Positions 36,606-44,807 of a stretch of DNA of 64,000 bases are shown here, piece after piece. A program made the position numbers and the translations under genes. The stretch is from an uncultured Desulfobacterales bacterium (GTDB lineage: Bacteria > Desulfobacterota > Desulfobacteria > Desulfobacterales > SpSt-501): assembly GCA_938048455.1 (NCBI GenBank), contig CALIUY010000012.1, positions 1 through 64,000 of the forward strand, in the 5' to 3' direction. The notes under the pieces are model-generated. The model saw only the letters and a program-made list of their open reading frames with translations, ran no database searches and was not told the DNA's origin. The stretch's first letter is position 1; each line of letters begins with the position of its first letter.

Positions 36606-36703
36606 GGGAAACCTCCTTTCGCAGGGCTTGCAGGAATGGGGGGAGGCTTCCGAGGGTGCGAAGTCGGGCCCTCGTCCGCCGCGGAATTTTGGAACCTGGG
36701 CTG

Positions 36704-36732
36704 TCTATAGAAAATCGCCGCCGCGACTGCAA
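36704..36732 (-). promoter_or_regulatory. Candidate promoter for the dpp operon
   Basis: On the minus strand TTGCAG (36727-36732) and TATAGA (36704-36709) are 17 bp apart. The -10 keeps TATA and the -35 keeps TTG. It lies about 98 bp before dppA and back-to-back with the plus-strand promoter of the sulfonate operon. Confidence 0.4.
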
Positions 36733-36738
36733 GGGGTG

Positions 36739-36753
36739 CAAGGGGACCCCTTG
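36739..36753. promoter_or_regulatory. Perfect 7+1+7 palindrome (candidate operator)
   Basis: CAAGGGG-A-CCCCTTG is perfectly symmetrical, and an extra direct copy of the left arm lies at 36730-36736. It sits between the two divergent promoters and reaches the -35 of the plus-strand one. A dimeric repressor or activator site is likely; the regulator is not known. Confidence 0.55.
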
Positions 36754-36780
36754 ACAGGGATAACTGATATCTGATACATC
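36751..36780 (+). promoter_or_regulatory. Candidate promoter for the taurine/sulfonate ABC-sarD-tpa operon
   Basis: A consensus -35 TTGACA (36751-36756) is followed after 17-18 bp by a poor -10 around 36774-36780 (ATACAT/TACATC). It lies about 80 bp before the first ATPase gene. A weak -10 buried in a palindrome is typical of a regulated promoter. Confidence 0.45.
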
Positions 36781-36784
36781 AGAT
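36769..36784. promoter_or_regulatory. Palindromic operator, probably for the GntR/FCD regulator
   Basis: ATCTGAT-AC-ATCAGAT has two perfect 7-nt arms around a 2-nt centre and covers the presumed -10 region. The only GntR-family regulator in the window is encoded in this same operon. One arm plus centre, TGTATCAGAT, recurs exactly at 50994-51003 in the islA/TRAP intergenic region. Assignment to that regulator is inference. Confidence 0.55.
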
Positions 36785-36858
36785 GGCGTTCCGTACCGCC
36801 TCCCCGAACTTTTCCGTCCCCGGGGACCCGCGGCGTTTGCGGACGCGGAATTCGGCCC

Positions 36859-37614
36859 ATGAACCCTGCGGCTTCGGCTCCGGTCAAGATCGATGTGCGC
36901 GGTTTGACCAAGCGCTTCGGGGATCTGTTGGTCCTCGACAACATCTCCTTCCAGGTCGCTCGGGGCGAGTTTCTGGCGATCGTGGGACCGACCGGTTGCG
37001 GCAAGACCACCTTTCTCAACTGCCTCTCCAAGCTGATTCCGACGAGCGAAGGCGACATCTTCATCGACGGACGGGTCGCCGACCCTCGGGTGCACAACAT
37101 CTCCTTCGTCTTCCAGGAGCCGACCTGCCTTCCCTGGCGCACGGTGCGCGAAAACGTGGCCTACGGGATGGAGCTCAAGCGTTTCCCCGCGGAGAAGATC
37201 CGCGAGCGCGTGGATACCATGCTCGGCCTCGTGGGCCTGAGCGAGACCCAGCACCTCTACCCGAACCAGGTTTCGGCGAGCATGGTGCAGCGCATCACGG
37301 TCGCGCGCGCCTTCGCCGTGGACCCGGATCTGCTGCTGATGGACGAGCCTTACGGCCAGCTTGACGTCAAGCTGCGTTACTACCTCGAGGACGAACTCGT
37401 CAAGCTCTGGCAGACCTTGAAGGCGACGGTCATTTTCGTCACCCACAACATCGAGGAAGCCGTTTACGTGGCCGAGCGGATCCTTGTGCTGAGCAACAAG
37501 CCGACCCGGATCAAGGCCGAAGTGAAGGTCGATCTGCCGCGGCCGCGCAACCTGATCGACCCGGCCTTCGTCGCCATCCGCAAAGAGGTGACGGAGCTGA
37601 TCCGCTGGTGGTGA
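36859..37614 (+). CDS. Nitrate/sulfonate/taurine-type ABC transporter ATPase (first)
   Basis: 251 residues. Walker A GPTGCGKTTFLNCLSKL near 44, Q-loop FVFQEPTCLPWRTV near 84, Walker B LLLMDEPYGQLDVKLRYYLEDE near 155 and H-switch FVTHNIEEAVYVAERILVL. This is the TauB/SsuB/NrtD class. The signature, normally LSGGMRQR, reads VSASMVQR, which removes the glycine pair that contacts ATP in the partner subunit. It begins an operon that also encodes a second, canonical ATPase, so the two may form an asymmetric pair. Confidence 0.85.
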   Translation: MNPAASAPVKIDVRGLTKRFGDLLVLDNISFQVARGEFLAIVGPTGCGKTTFLNCLSKLIPTSEGDIFIDGRVADPRVHNISFVFQEPTCLPWRTVRENVAYGMELKRFPAEKIRERVDTMLGLVGLSETQHLYPNQVSASMVQRITVARAFAVDPDLLLMDEPYGQLDVKLRYYLEDELVKLWQTLKATVIFVTHNIEEAVYVAERILVLSNKPTRIKAEVKVDLPRPRNLIDPAFVAIRKEVTELIRWW

Positions 37615-37750
37615 GACGGAATTCGGCGCCGACCGCGGCGCCGCATGGGCAACCCGCAAACCCCAAGAAGGAGGTGAGCGTCCGAACAACGAGAGCCGGT
37701 CGGTTGTCGATCCCATCGCATCCCCAAGGTTTCCGAAAGGAGGCAGATCC

Positions 37751-38839
37751 ATGAAACGGACGGCGCTTTGTGCACTTCTGGCGGCAATCGCTCTCTTCGG
37801 GTCCTCCCTGCCTGCGGCGCAGGCCCAGGCGCCTTTCAAGCTCAAGATGAGCTGGCAGCCGGAACACGAAACCTTCTTTCCTTGGCTCGCCAAGCAGAAA
37901 GGATGGGACAAGCAGGAAGGCCTGGACTTCGAAATCACCTACTTCGATTCCGGCATGGCGCAGCTCGAGGCCTTGCCCGCCAAGCAGTGGGTGATCGGCG
38001 GGTTGGGGGGGGTTCCCATGGTGGTGGGCGCCCTGCGCTACAACGCCTACATGATCGGCCTCGGCAACGACGAGTCGATCACCAACAACGTCTACGTCCG
38101 TCCGGACAGCCCCATCTACAAGGTCAAGGGCTTCAACAAGCAGTTCCCCGAGGTCTACGGTTCGCCCGAGACGGTCAAAGGCAAGACCGTGCTCGTCACC
38201 ACCGTCTCCTCGGCGCACTACGCGCTCTCCATGTGGCTGGGCGTGCTCGGTCTCAAGGACAGCGACGTCGTCATCAAGCAGATGGACCAGGCCTCGGCCG
38301 TCGCGGCCTTTGAAAAAGGGATCGGCGACATCGTCGCCCTGTGGGCTCCGCACACCTATGCCGCGGAAGCCAAGGGCTACAAAAAGGTGGCCGATGTCCG
38401 CTCGACCGGCCGCGCTCTGCCGATCGTTCTGATCGGCGAGAAGGAATTCTGCGACAAGAACCCCGAGATCGTGGCCAAGTTCCTGCGCGTCTTTCTGCGG
38501 GGCGTCAACTTCCAGCTCAAACACGGCAGCCACCCCGAGGTCGTGAAGCTCTACCAGAAGTTCATGAAGGACTGGGGCGGGATGGACATCTCGGCGGAGA
38601 TGGCCAAGCTCGACATCGACAATCATCCGGTCTGGAACCTCGAAGAGCAACTCAAGCTCTTCGACGCCTCGAAAGGGATGAGCACGGCCCAGAAGTGGCA
38701 GACCCAGATCGCCGAGTTCTTTACCGCCCAGGGTCGCTTCAAGCCCGAGGAATTCGAAAAGGTCAAGGATTCGGCTTACGTGACCGACAAGTTCCTCAAA
38801 CAGGTCAAGAGCCCGATTCCGACCGACGATCTGAAGTAA
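37751..38839 (+). CDS. Periplasmic binding protein of the taurine/sulfonate-type importer
   Basis: 362 residues. Signal peptide MKRTALCALLAAIALFGSSLPAAQAQA, then an NMT1/SsuA-like type-2 binding fold: KLKMSWQPEHETFFPWLAKQKGWDKQEGL near 30-58, GGLGGVPMVVGAL near 82, TTVSSAHYALSMWLGVLGL near 150. It is longer than E. coli TauA (320). The ligand is inferred to be taurine from the downstream aminotransferase and reductase genes. Strong AAAGGAGG ribosome site. Confidence 0.83.
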   Translation: MKRTALCALLAAIALFGSSLPAAQAQAPFKLKMSWQPEHETFFPWLAKQKGWDKQEGLDFEITYFDSGMAQLEALPAKQWVIGGLGGVPMVVGALRYNAYMIGLGNDESITNNVYVRPDSPIYKVKGFNKQFPEVYGSPETVKGKTVLVTTVSSAHYALSMWLGVLGLKDSDVVIKQMDQASAVAAFEKGIGDIVALWAPHTYAAEAKGYKKVADVRSTGRALPIVLIGEKEFCDKNPEIVAKFLRVFLRGVNFQLKHGSHPEVVKLYQKFMKDWGGMDISAEMAKLDIDNHPVWNLEEQLKLFDASKGMSTAQKWQTQIAEFFTAQGRFKPEEFEKVKDSAYVTDKFLKQVKSPIPTDDLK

Positions 38840-38849
38840 CCCCCGAAGC

Positions 38850-38878
38850 CCCGGCGGGGGGCTCCTCCTCCCGCCGGG
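38850..38878 (+). other. Stem-loop after the binding-protein gene
   Basis: Arms CCCGGCGGG (38850-38858) and CCCGCCGGG (38870-38878) are perfectly complementary with an 11-nt loop and no following T-run. As in the dpp operon, it probably stabilises the upstream binding-protein transcript. Confidence 0.55.
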
Positions 38879-38915
38879 ATGTTCCTGGAGCCCGGATCCG
38901 AAGGGGGCCTGCGGG

Positions 38916-39710
38916 ATGGCCTACGAGGAAGTCAAGGTTCGAAAGCCGCTCGGGCTGATTCTTTTGCCGTTTTTTAGCATCTTCTGCTTTTTTGGCGCCT
39001 GGGAATTGATCGTGCGGCTGGGGATCGTGCCGGCGACCATGCTCGCCGCCCCGAGTGCGGTGGGAAATCTCTTCGTCGAAAAGCTCACCAACCCCAACCC
39101 CGACGGGGCGACGATTTTGGTTCATGCCTGGGTGAGCATGCAGGAAGCCTTTCTCGGCTATCTCCTCGCCCTCGGCATCGGGCTGCCGCTCGGGCTCTTC
39201 ATGGGCTGGTTCGGGGTCGTGCGCGGGATTGCGCGGCCGATCTTCGAGCTGATCCGGCCGATCCCCCCCATCGCCTGGATCCCGCTCACCGTGTTCTGGT
39301 TCGGCATCGGTCTCTGGGGCAAGGTCTTTATCATCTGGCTCGGCGGGGTGGTCCCCTGCGTGATCAACGCCTTCGTGGGGGTGCGCATGACGAACCCCAC
39401 GTTGATCCAGATGGCGCGCACCTACGGCGCCTCGGACTGGCAGATCTTCAAGACCCTGTGCGTCCCCTCCGCCCTGCCCATGGTCTTTGGGGCCCTGCAG
39501 ATCGCGCTTGCCAGCTGCTGGACGAATCTGGTCGCCGCCGAGCTCCTCGCCGCCGACCAGGGCCTGGGGTATCTCATCACCATGGGACGAAGGCTTGCGC
39601 TGCCGGACATGGTGGTGCTCGGTATGGTGTCGGTGGGGGTCATGGGGGCCCTCATCGGGATGGTGATCGACCAGGTGGAAAAACGGCTCCTCGCCGGCAT
39701 CCGGAGGTAG
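38916..39710 (+). CDS. Taurine/sulfonate-type ABC transporter permease (first)
   Basis: 264 residues and about six helices of the SsuC/TauC class. Markers: GIVPATMLAAPSAVGNLFVEK near 32, GYLLALGIGLPLGLFMGW near 78, ELIRPIPPIAWIPLTVFWFGIG near 110 and the ATPase-contact loop MARTYGASDWQIFKTLCVPSALPMVFGALQIAL near 167-200. It is followed 3 bp later by a second permease of the same class, so the pore is probably a heterodimer. Confidence 0.87.
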   Translation: MAYEEVKVRKPLGLILLPFFSIFCFFGAWELIVRLGIVPATMLAAPSAVGNLFVEKLTNPNPDGATILVHAWVSMQEAFLGYLLALGIGLPLGLFMGWFGVVRGIARPIFELIRPIPPIAWIPLTVFWFGIGLWGKVFIIWLGGVVPCVINAFVGVRMTNPTLIQMARTYGASDWQIFKTLCVPSALPMVFGALQIALASCWTNLVAAELLAADQGLGYLITMGRRLALPDMVVLGMVSVGVMGALIGMVIDQVEKRLLAGIRR

Positions 39711-39713
39711 GCG

Positions 39714-40595
39714 ATGGTCGAGATGGAAGAGGGGATCCAGCGCCTGGGTCGGCAGGACCGCTCGATCGCCAACGAAGTGCAGAAGAGCGTGCGCGAACGG
39801 CGGCCGCTCACGCTGCGCCGGGTGATCACCAACGAGTATTTCCTGCACGTCGTCTCCTCGGCCGCGTTTCTTTATCTCTGGCACGAAGTGGCGGCGAGCG
39901 GCGTCTTCAAGGGCGGGCTGTGCACCCCGTGGGAGGTGGTGGTCCGCTTCCGCGGCCTGCTCACCGACACGCTCGCCGGCCTCACCCTCTGGGGACACAT
40001 CGGGGCGAGCGCGCAGCGGATCGCCATCGGCTTCGTTCTCGCCTCGGTGGTCGCCATCCCGCTCGGCCTCTTCATGGCGCTCAACCCTTACGTGAACGCC
40101 GTCGTCAAGCCCGTCTTCGACATCTTCAAGCCCATGCCGCCGATCGCCTGGGTGTCGATCGCCATTCTCTGGTTCGGGGTGGGCGAGGAATCGAAGATCT
40201 TCATCATTATCATCGGCACCTTCGTCCCGTGCCTCCTGAACGCTTACAACGGGATCCGCCTGATCGAGCCCGAGCTCTACGACGTGATCAAGGTGCTCGG
40301 GGGCAAGCGCTGGAACGAGATCCTCCAGGTGAGTTTCCCCGCTTCCTTCCCGGCCATTTTCGCGGGGTTGCAGATCTCGCTCTCGCTTGCCTGGACCTGC
40401 GTGCTCGCCGCCGAGCTCGTCGCCTCGCGCTCGGGGCTGGGATTCATCATCGTTCAGGGCATGAAATTCACCGACGCCGCGCTCGTGATCGGCGGCATGG
40501 TGATGATCGCCCTGGTCGCCTGGGTCTCCTCGCTCCTGATCGCCGGGCTCGAAAAACTGCTCTGCCCCTGGCGGCGGGACATCCGCGACCTGTGA
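39714..40595 (+). CDS. Taurine/sulfonate-type ABC transporter permease (second)
   Basis: 293 residues with a roughly 45-residue charged cytoplasmic N-terminus not found in the first permease. Typical motifs: GLCTPWEVVVRF near 65, GFVLASVVAIPLGLFMALNPYVNAVVKPVFDIFKPMPPIAWVSIAILWFGVG (about 103-155) and VLGGKRWNEILQVSFPASFPAIFAGLQISL near 195. It probably pairs with the preceding permease. Confidence 0.87.
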   Translation: MVEMEEGIQRLGRQDRSIANEVQKSVRERRPLTLRRVITNEYFLHVVSSAAFLYLWHEVAASGVFKGGLCTPWEVVVRFRGLLTDTLAGLTLWGHIGASAQRIAIGFVLASVVAIPLGLFMALNPYVNAVVKPVFDIFKPMPPIAWVSIAILWFGVGEESKIFIIIIGTFVPCLLNAYNGIRLIEPELYDVIKVLGGKRWNEILQVSFPASFPAIFAGLQISLSLAWTCVLAAELVASRSGLGFIIVQGMKFTDAALVIGGMVMIALVAWVSSLLIAGLEKLLCPWRRDIRDL

Positions 40596-40615
40596 GAGGG
40601 GGGCCCTTTCCGGCC

Positions 40616-41374
40616 ATGACCGCCAAGATCGAATGCCGCCACATCTCGAAGGTCTTCATCCAGAAGGGAAAACAGCGGGTGCACGTGCTCGAGGACATCT
40701 CGCTTGCCGTGCGCAACAACGAATTTTTGGTCATCTTGGGCCCCGGGCAGTCGGGCAAGAGCACGCTCTTGCGCATCATCGCCGGGCTGGAGACGCCGAG
40801 CGAAGGCCAGGTGTTGCTGGACGGCCGGCCGGTCACCGGCCCCGGTCCCGACCGCGGGCTCGTGTTCCAGAGCTACATGCTTTTCCCTTGGAAGACGGTT
40901 TTCGGCAACGTGGAGCTCGGACCCCGTCTGCGCGGGGTGCCGCGGGAGGAGCGGCGGCGCATCGCTCAGCACTACATCGAGCTCGTGGGGCTCGGCGGGT
41001 TTGAAAAACACTACCCCCACCAGCTGAGCGGCGGCATGAAACAGCGCGTGGGGATCGCTCGGGCTTACGCCAACAACCCGCAGGTGATGCTGCTTGACGA
41101 GCCCTTCGGGCAGCTCGACGCCCAGACGCGCTACTTCATGGAGAAGGAGACGGCCCGCATCTGGGAGACCGAAAAGCGAACCGTCCTTTTTGTGACGAAC
41201 AACATCGACGAGGCGATCTTTCTGGGAGACCGCATCGTCACGTTGAAGGGCAAGCTTCCCGGCCGCATGGACCGGCTCTGGGAGGTGAACCTCCCGCGGC
41301 CGCGGGAGCACACCGATATGGCGTTTTTGAAGTTGCGCCATACGATCACCGCCGCGTGCGAGCTGACGCTTTGA
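40616..41374 (+). CDS. Taurine/sulfonate-type ABC transporter ATPase (second)
   Basis: 252 residues from the ATG at 40616 (the frame is open further upstream). Walker A GPGQSGKSTLLRIIAGL near 43, Q-loop LVFQSYMLFPWKTVFGNVELG near 82, canonical signature LSGGMKQRVGIARAYANNPQ and Walker B VMLLDEPFGQLDAQTRYFMEKE. TauB/SsuB class. In the H-loop position it has FVTNNIDEA where FVTHDxxEA is usual, so the switch histidine is Asn. Together with the first ATPase (degenerate signature, intact H-loop) this suggests one good and one defective ATP site. Confidence 0.87.
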   Translation: MTAKIECRHISKVFIQKGKQRVHVLEDISLAVRNNEFLVILGPGQSGKSTLLRIIAGLETPSEGQVLLDGRPVTGPGPDRGLVFQSYMLFPWKTVFGNVELGPRLRGVPREERRRIAQHYIELVGLGGFEKHYPHQLSGGMKQRVGIARAYANNPQVMLLDEPFGQLDAQTRYFMEKETARIWETEKRTVLFVTNNIDEAIFLGDRIVTLKGKLPGRMDRLWEVNLPRPREHTDMAFLKLRHTITAACELTL

Positions 41375-41448
41375 CTCTTTTCCGGTCGTTCTCGGAAGCG
41401 GGCCTGCGGTTCCGAGGGGAGAGCGGCCGGGGATGGGAGGAGATGAAG

Positions 41449-42603
41449 ATGGCCCCCTTTTGTTTTGAGACGATGCCGCGGATCCGTTTCGGCGCGGGAA
41501 GCCTGGAGACCCTCGGCGAGGAGGTGCGGCGGCTGGAGGGAAACCGGGTCTTCGTCGTCACCGACCCGGGAATCGTCAAGGCGGGAGTGCTCGAAGCGGT
41601 GAAAGGCGTGCTCCACAAGGCGGGCCTTTCCGTCACGGCCTTCACCGAAGTCCAGTCCGATCCGAGCCTGGAGGTGGCCCAGGCTTGCGTTCAGACCGCC
41701 AAGATCGCGCGACCCGAGGTCATCGTGGGGTTGGGGGGCGGAAGCTCGCTCGACATCGCCAAGGTCGCCGCGGTGATGATCCCCAACGAGGGGCCGATCG
41801 AGGCCTATTTCGGCATGGAGCTCGTCCCCCGGCCGGGGGTGCCGCTGATCCTGATCCCCACGACGGCCGGCACGGGAAGCGAGATGACCTCGATCAGCGT
41901 CCTTTCGGACACCCGCAACCAGGTGAAAAAAGGAATCGTCAGCCGCCACCTGTTCGCGCGCGCGGCGATCCTCGATCCTCTGCTCACGCTCGAGCTGCCG
42001 CAGCGGGTTACGGCCATGACCGGGATGGACGCCTTGGTCCACGCGATCGAATCCTATGTCGGCGTGCGGGCGACCGTATTCACCGACACGCTCAACCTGC
42101 AGGCGATCCGCCTCGTCGCCGGCAATCTGCGACAGGCCTTCGCGAACGGCCGCAACGTCGCCGCCCGCGAAAACATGCTCTATGCTTCCTGCATCGCGGG
42201 CATGGCCTTCTCGAACACCCAGAACGGGCTGGATCACGCGCTGGCGCTCGCCGTGGGCGGAAAATATCACCTGCCCCACGGCCTGCTGACGGCCTTCATC
42301 CTGCCCTGGGTGATGGAGTTCAACGCCATCGCCGTGCCCCACAAGTTCGCGCGGATCGCCGCAGCCTTCGGGGAACCTGTGGAAAGCCTTTCGGAACTTG
42401 AAGCCGCGCGGTGCGCCGTCCAGGCGGTCCGGGGGCTGCTGGCCGACCTGGGGATTTCCTCCCGGCTGGGGGACTACGGGGTGAGCCGCCAGGACATTCC
42501 GGCGATCGCGCGGGCCGCTTTAGGGGCGACGCGGCTGATCGGCAACAATCCGCGGACCGTCAGCGAGGCGGATGTGGTCGGCATGCTGGAAAACAACTTT
42601 TGA
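41449..42603 (+). CDS. sarD: Iron-dependent alcohol dehydrogenase, probable sulfoacetaldehyde reductase SarD
   Basis: 384 residues of the Fe-ADH family. Cofactor motif GLGGGSSLDIAKVAAVM near 92, ITTAGTGSE-like IPTTAGTGSEMTS near 136. The four expected metal ligands are Asp194, His198, His263 and His277, equivalent to FucO. I use the ATG at 41449 with GGGAGG 8 bp upstream; an ATG two codons earlier is too close. In Bilophila SarD, also an Fe-ADH, reduces sulfoacetaldehyde to isethionate with NADH. Placement between a taurine-type importer and Tpa makes this role the best inference; other aldehydes cannot be excluded. Confidence 0.82.
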   Translation: MAPFCFETMPRIRFGAGSLETLGEEVRRLEGNRVFVVTDPGIVKAGVLEAVKGVLHKAGLSVTAFTEVQSDPSLEVAQACVQTAKIARPEVIVGLGGGSSLDIAKVAAVMIPNEGPIEAYFGMELVPRPGVPLILIPTTAGTGSEMTSISVLSDTRNQVKKGIVSRHLFARAAILDPLLTLELPQRVTAMTGMDALVHAIESYVGVRATVFTDTLNLQAIRLVAGNLRQAFANGRNVAARENMLYASCIAGMAFSNTQNGLDHALALAVGGKYHLPHGLLTAFILPWVMEFNAIAVPHKFARIAAAFGEPVESLSELEAARCAVQAVRGLLADLGISSRLGDYGVSRQDIPAIARAALGATRLIGNNPRTVSEADVVGMLENNF

Positions 42604-42644
42604 GAAGGAACCGCGGGATTTTTTCGCGCCAAGAGGAGGATGCC

Positions 42645-44012
42645 ATGTCGGATGCCAGTCGAAACGAGAGCCTGGACGCCGAAACCATTCGTCGCTACGA
42701 GGCCGAGTACGTGATGACCCCCTGGACGGCGCAGAGAGGGCTCAAGCCTTTCGTCGCCGTCGAGGGCAAGGGATGCTGGGTGAAAAACCCCGAGGGCCGG
42801 AAATTTCTCGATTTTACCTCCCAGTTCGTGTTCGTGAACCTCGGGCACTGCGACGATCGCGTGAACGCCGCCATCGCCCGCCAGGCTGCACGGCTGCCGA
42901 GCGTCAACTCCCAGTGGGCGACCGAGCCCAAGGCGCGGCTGGGCAAACTCCTGGCCGAGGTCACCCCCGGCGACCTGAAGAAGTCCTTTTTCTCGACGGG
43001 CGGCACGGAAGCGAACGAAGGGGCGGCCAAGATCGCCCGCTGGGTGACCGGAAAGCAGAAGATCCTCTCCCGCTGGCGTTCCTACCACGGCTCGACCATG
43101 GGGGCGATGGCCCTGTCGGCCGACTACCGCAACTGGTGCGCCGAGCCCTCCGTGCCGGGGGCGATCCACATTCTTCCCCCCTACTGTTACCGCTGCAGCT
43201 TCGGGGCGACCTATCCCTCCTGCGACATCCAGTGTGCGAAACACGTGGAAGAGGTGGTCCGCCTCGAGGGCGGAGCGCGACGGGTGGCGGCGATCATCGG
43301 CGAGCCCATCTTCGGCGCGGGCGGGATCATCGTGCCGCCGGACGAATACTGGCCGATGGTGCGGGCGATCTGCGACAAATACGAAATGGTGTTGATCGCC
43401 GACGAAGTCATGACCGGCTTCGGTCGCACGGGCAAATGGTTCGGGATGGACCACTGGAACGTCGTTCCCGACATCCTCACCATGGCCAAGGGCATCAACT
43501 CGGGCGCGGTGCCGCTCGGGGCGACGATCGTGCGGCCCTGGATCGCCGAGAAATTCGAAACCACGCCCTACCTCCACGGCCACACCTACTCCGGGCACGC
43601 GCTTGCCATGGCCGCGGCGGTGGCGGCGATCGAGGCCTACCGGGAGGACCGGCTCATCGAGCGGGCGGCCGAGACGGGCGCCTATCTGATGACGCGGCTG
43701 AGGGAAATCCAGGACAAGCACCCCTGCGTGGGCGAGGTCCGCGGCAAGGGGCTTTTCTGCGGCATCGAAATTGTGAAGAACCGCAAGACGAAAGAGCCCA
43801 TCCACGAAGCGTTGATGGAACCGCCGCGGCCGGGGACCGCCAAGATGACCTTTCTGGCGAAGTGTATGGAGGAGGGGGTCTACATCATGGCCGGAGGCGC
43901 CTCGGTGATCATGATCAGCCCGCCGCTCACCATCACGAAGGAGGAGCTCGATTTCGGCCTCGAGGTGATCGATCGGAACCTGGCGATCTGCGACGCCGAG
44001 GTCGAGAAATAA
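42645..44012 (+). CDS. tpa: Taurine:pyruvate aminotransferase Tpa
   Basis: 455 residues, class III PLP aminotransferase. FFSTGGTEANEGAAKIARWVTG near 116-138, SYHGSTMGAMALS near 148, IADEVMTGFGRTGKWFG near 250 and the PLP lysine at residue 282 in TMAKGINSGAVPLG. It transfers the amino group of taurine to pyruvate, giving sulfoacetaldehyde and alanine. Length and internal motif CYRCSFGATYPSCDIQC fit the Bilophila-type enzyme as I know it; other omega-amino acid:pyruvate transaminases look similar. Context with SarD-, IslA- and sulfonate-importer-type genes supports Tpa. AGAGGAGG ribosome site. No alanine dehydrogenase gene lies nearby to recycle alanine. Confidence 0.85.
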   Translation: MSDASRNESLDAETIRRYEAEYVMTPWTAQRGLKPFVAVEGKGCWVKNPEGRKFLDFTSQFVFVNLGHCDDRVNAAIARQAARLPSVNSQWATEPKARLGKLLAEVTPGDLKKSFFSTGGTEANEGAAKIARWVTGKQKILSRWRSYHGSTMGAMALSADYRNWCAEPSVPGAIHILPPYCYRCSFGATYPSCDIQCAKHVEEVVRLEGGARRVAAIIGEPIFGAGGIIVPPDEYWPMVRAICDKYEMVLIADEVMTGFGRTGKWFGMDHWNVVPDILTMAKGINSGAVPLGATIVRPWIAEKFETTPYLHGHTYSGHALAMAAAVAAIEAYREDRLIERAAETGAYLMTRLREIQDKHPCVGEVRGKGLFCGIEIVKNRKTKEPIHEALMEPPRPGTAKMTFLAKCMEEGVYIMAGGASVIMISPPLTITKEELDFGLEVIDRNLAICDAEVEK

Positions 44013-44040
44013 TCGTCCCTTGCCCGAAGGAGCAGAGGGG

Positions 44041-44793
44041 ATGCTCGAGCAGCGCTCGCTCCGCGAGCAGGTCTACGACTACCTGCGCCAGGAGCTGACC
44101 CGGGGAAAACTGATTCCCGGGGCGGCGGTGAACCTGAACGAGATCAGCCGGCAGCTGGGGATCAGCAAGACCCCCCTGCGCGACGCCCTGCTGCAGCTTG
44201 ACACCGAGGGCTTCGTCACCATCTGCCCGCGCCGGGGGGTCTTTGTCAACCGGTTGACCCTCGAGGATATCCGCAACATCTACGAGATCATCGGCGCGCT
44301 CGAGACGACCGTCATCCTCGCCGTCTTCGACAACGTGCAGCCGCTGCATCTCGAGCGCATGAAGGCGCTCAACCGCGAGCTGCGCGCCATGATCAAGAAA
44401 GGCGATTTCCAGGGCTACTACGAGGGCAACATTCTGTTCCACAGCGTGTTCCTGGACCTTTCGCACAACGAGATGCTCAAGCGCATCATTGCGCCCATGA
44501 AGCGGCGCCTCTACGATTTCCCGCGCCGCGGCTATATCCGGGAGTGGGAGTTGAGCAATTGCCGCGATCATGAACGGCTGATCGAGGCTTTCGAGAACGG
44601 CGACCGGGGGATGGCGGCCCATGTCTGGCGCGACGTCCACTGGTCGTTCGAGGCCCAAGAGAAACAGATCCGGCGCTTTTATTTCGCCGAGGGGGCCGAT
44701 GCCCGCAGACCCGCCTCCCCGGGCGCTCCGGACGAGCATGTCTGCATCACCCTCTCCCGCAGCGCCCGCCGCGCGCGTTCCCGCGCCGTCTGA
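44041..44793 (+). CDS. GntR-family regulator with FCD ligand-binding domain
   Basis: 250 residues. Winged helix at about 5-70 (LREQVYDYLRQELTRGKLIPG, LNEISRQLGISKTPLRDALLQLDTEGFV) and an all-helical FCD domain at about 80-220 with candidate metal-binding histidines in NILFHSVFLDLSHNEML and HERLIEAFENGDRGMAAHVWRDVH. FCD regulators sense small carboxylic or sulfonic acids and bind short palindromes. It is co-transcribed with tpa and ackA, pointing to control of taurine or isethionate use. The ATG at 44041 has AAGGAG 8 bp upstream. Confidence 0.88.
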   Translation: MLEQRSLREQVYDYLRQELTRGKLIPGAAVNLNEISRQLGISKTPLRDALLQLDTEGFVTICPRRGVFVNRLTLEDIRNIYEIIGALETTVILAVFDNVQPLHLERMKALNRELRAMIKKGDFQGYYEGNILFHSVFLDLSHNEMLKRIIAPMKRRLYDFPRRGYIREWELSNCRDHERLIEAFENGDRGMAAHVWRDVHWSFEAQEKQIRRFYFAEGADARRPASPGAPDEHVCITLSRSARRARSRAV

Positions 44794-44807
44794 AACGGAT
44801 CCTCCCC

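Noticed and set aside
37674-37754. Small 26-codon frame ending with ATGA overlap on the binding-protein start
   Set aside because: The GTG start directly abuts the AAGGAG with no spacer, and there is no conservation evidence; probably chance.
42232-42282. Apparent loss of a histidine metal ligand in the SarD-like Fe-ADH (Leu267)
   Set aside because: The true ligands in FucO-type enzymes are the Asp, His, His, His equivalents of residues 194, 198, 263 and 277, all present; the missing His is the non-ligand one.
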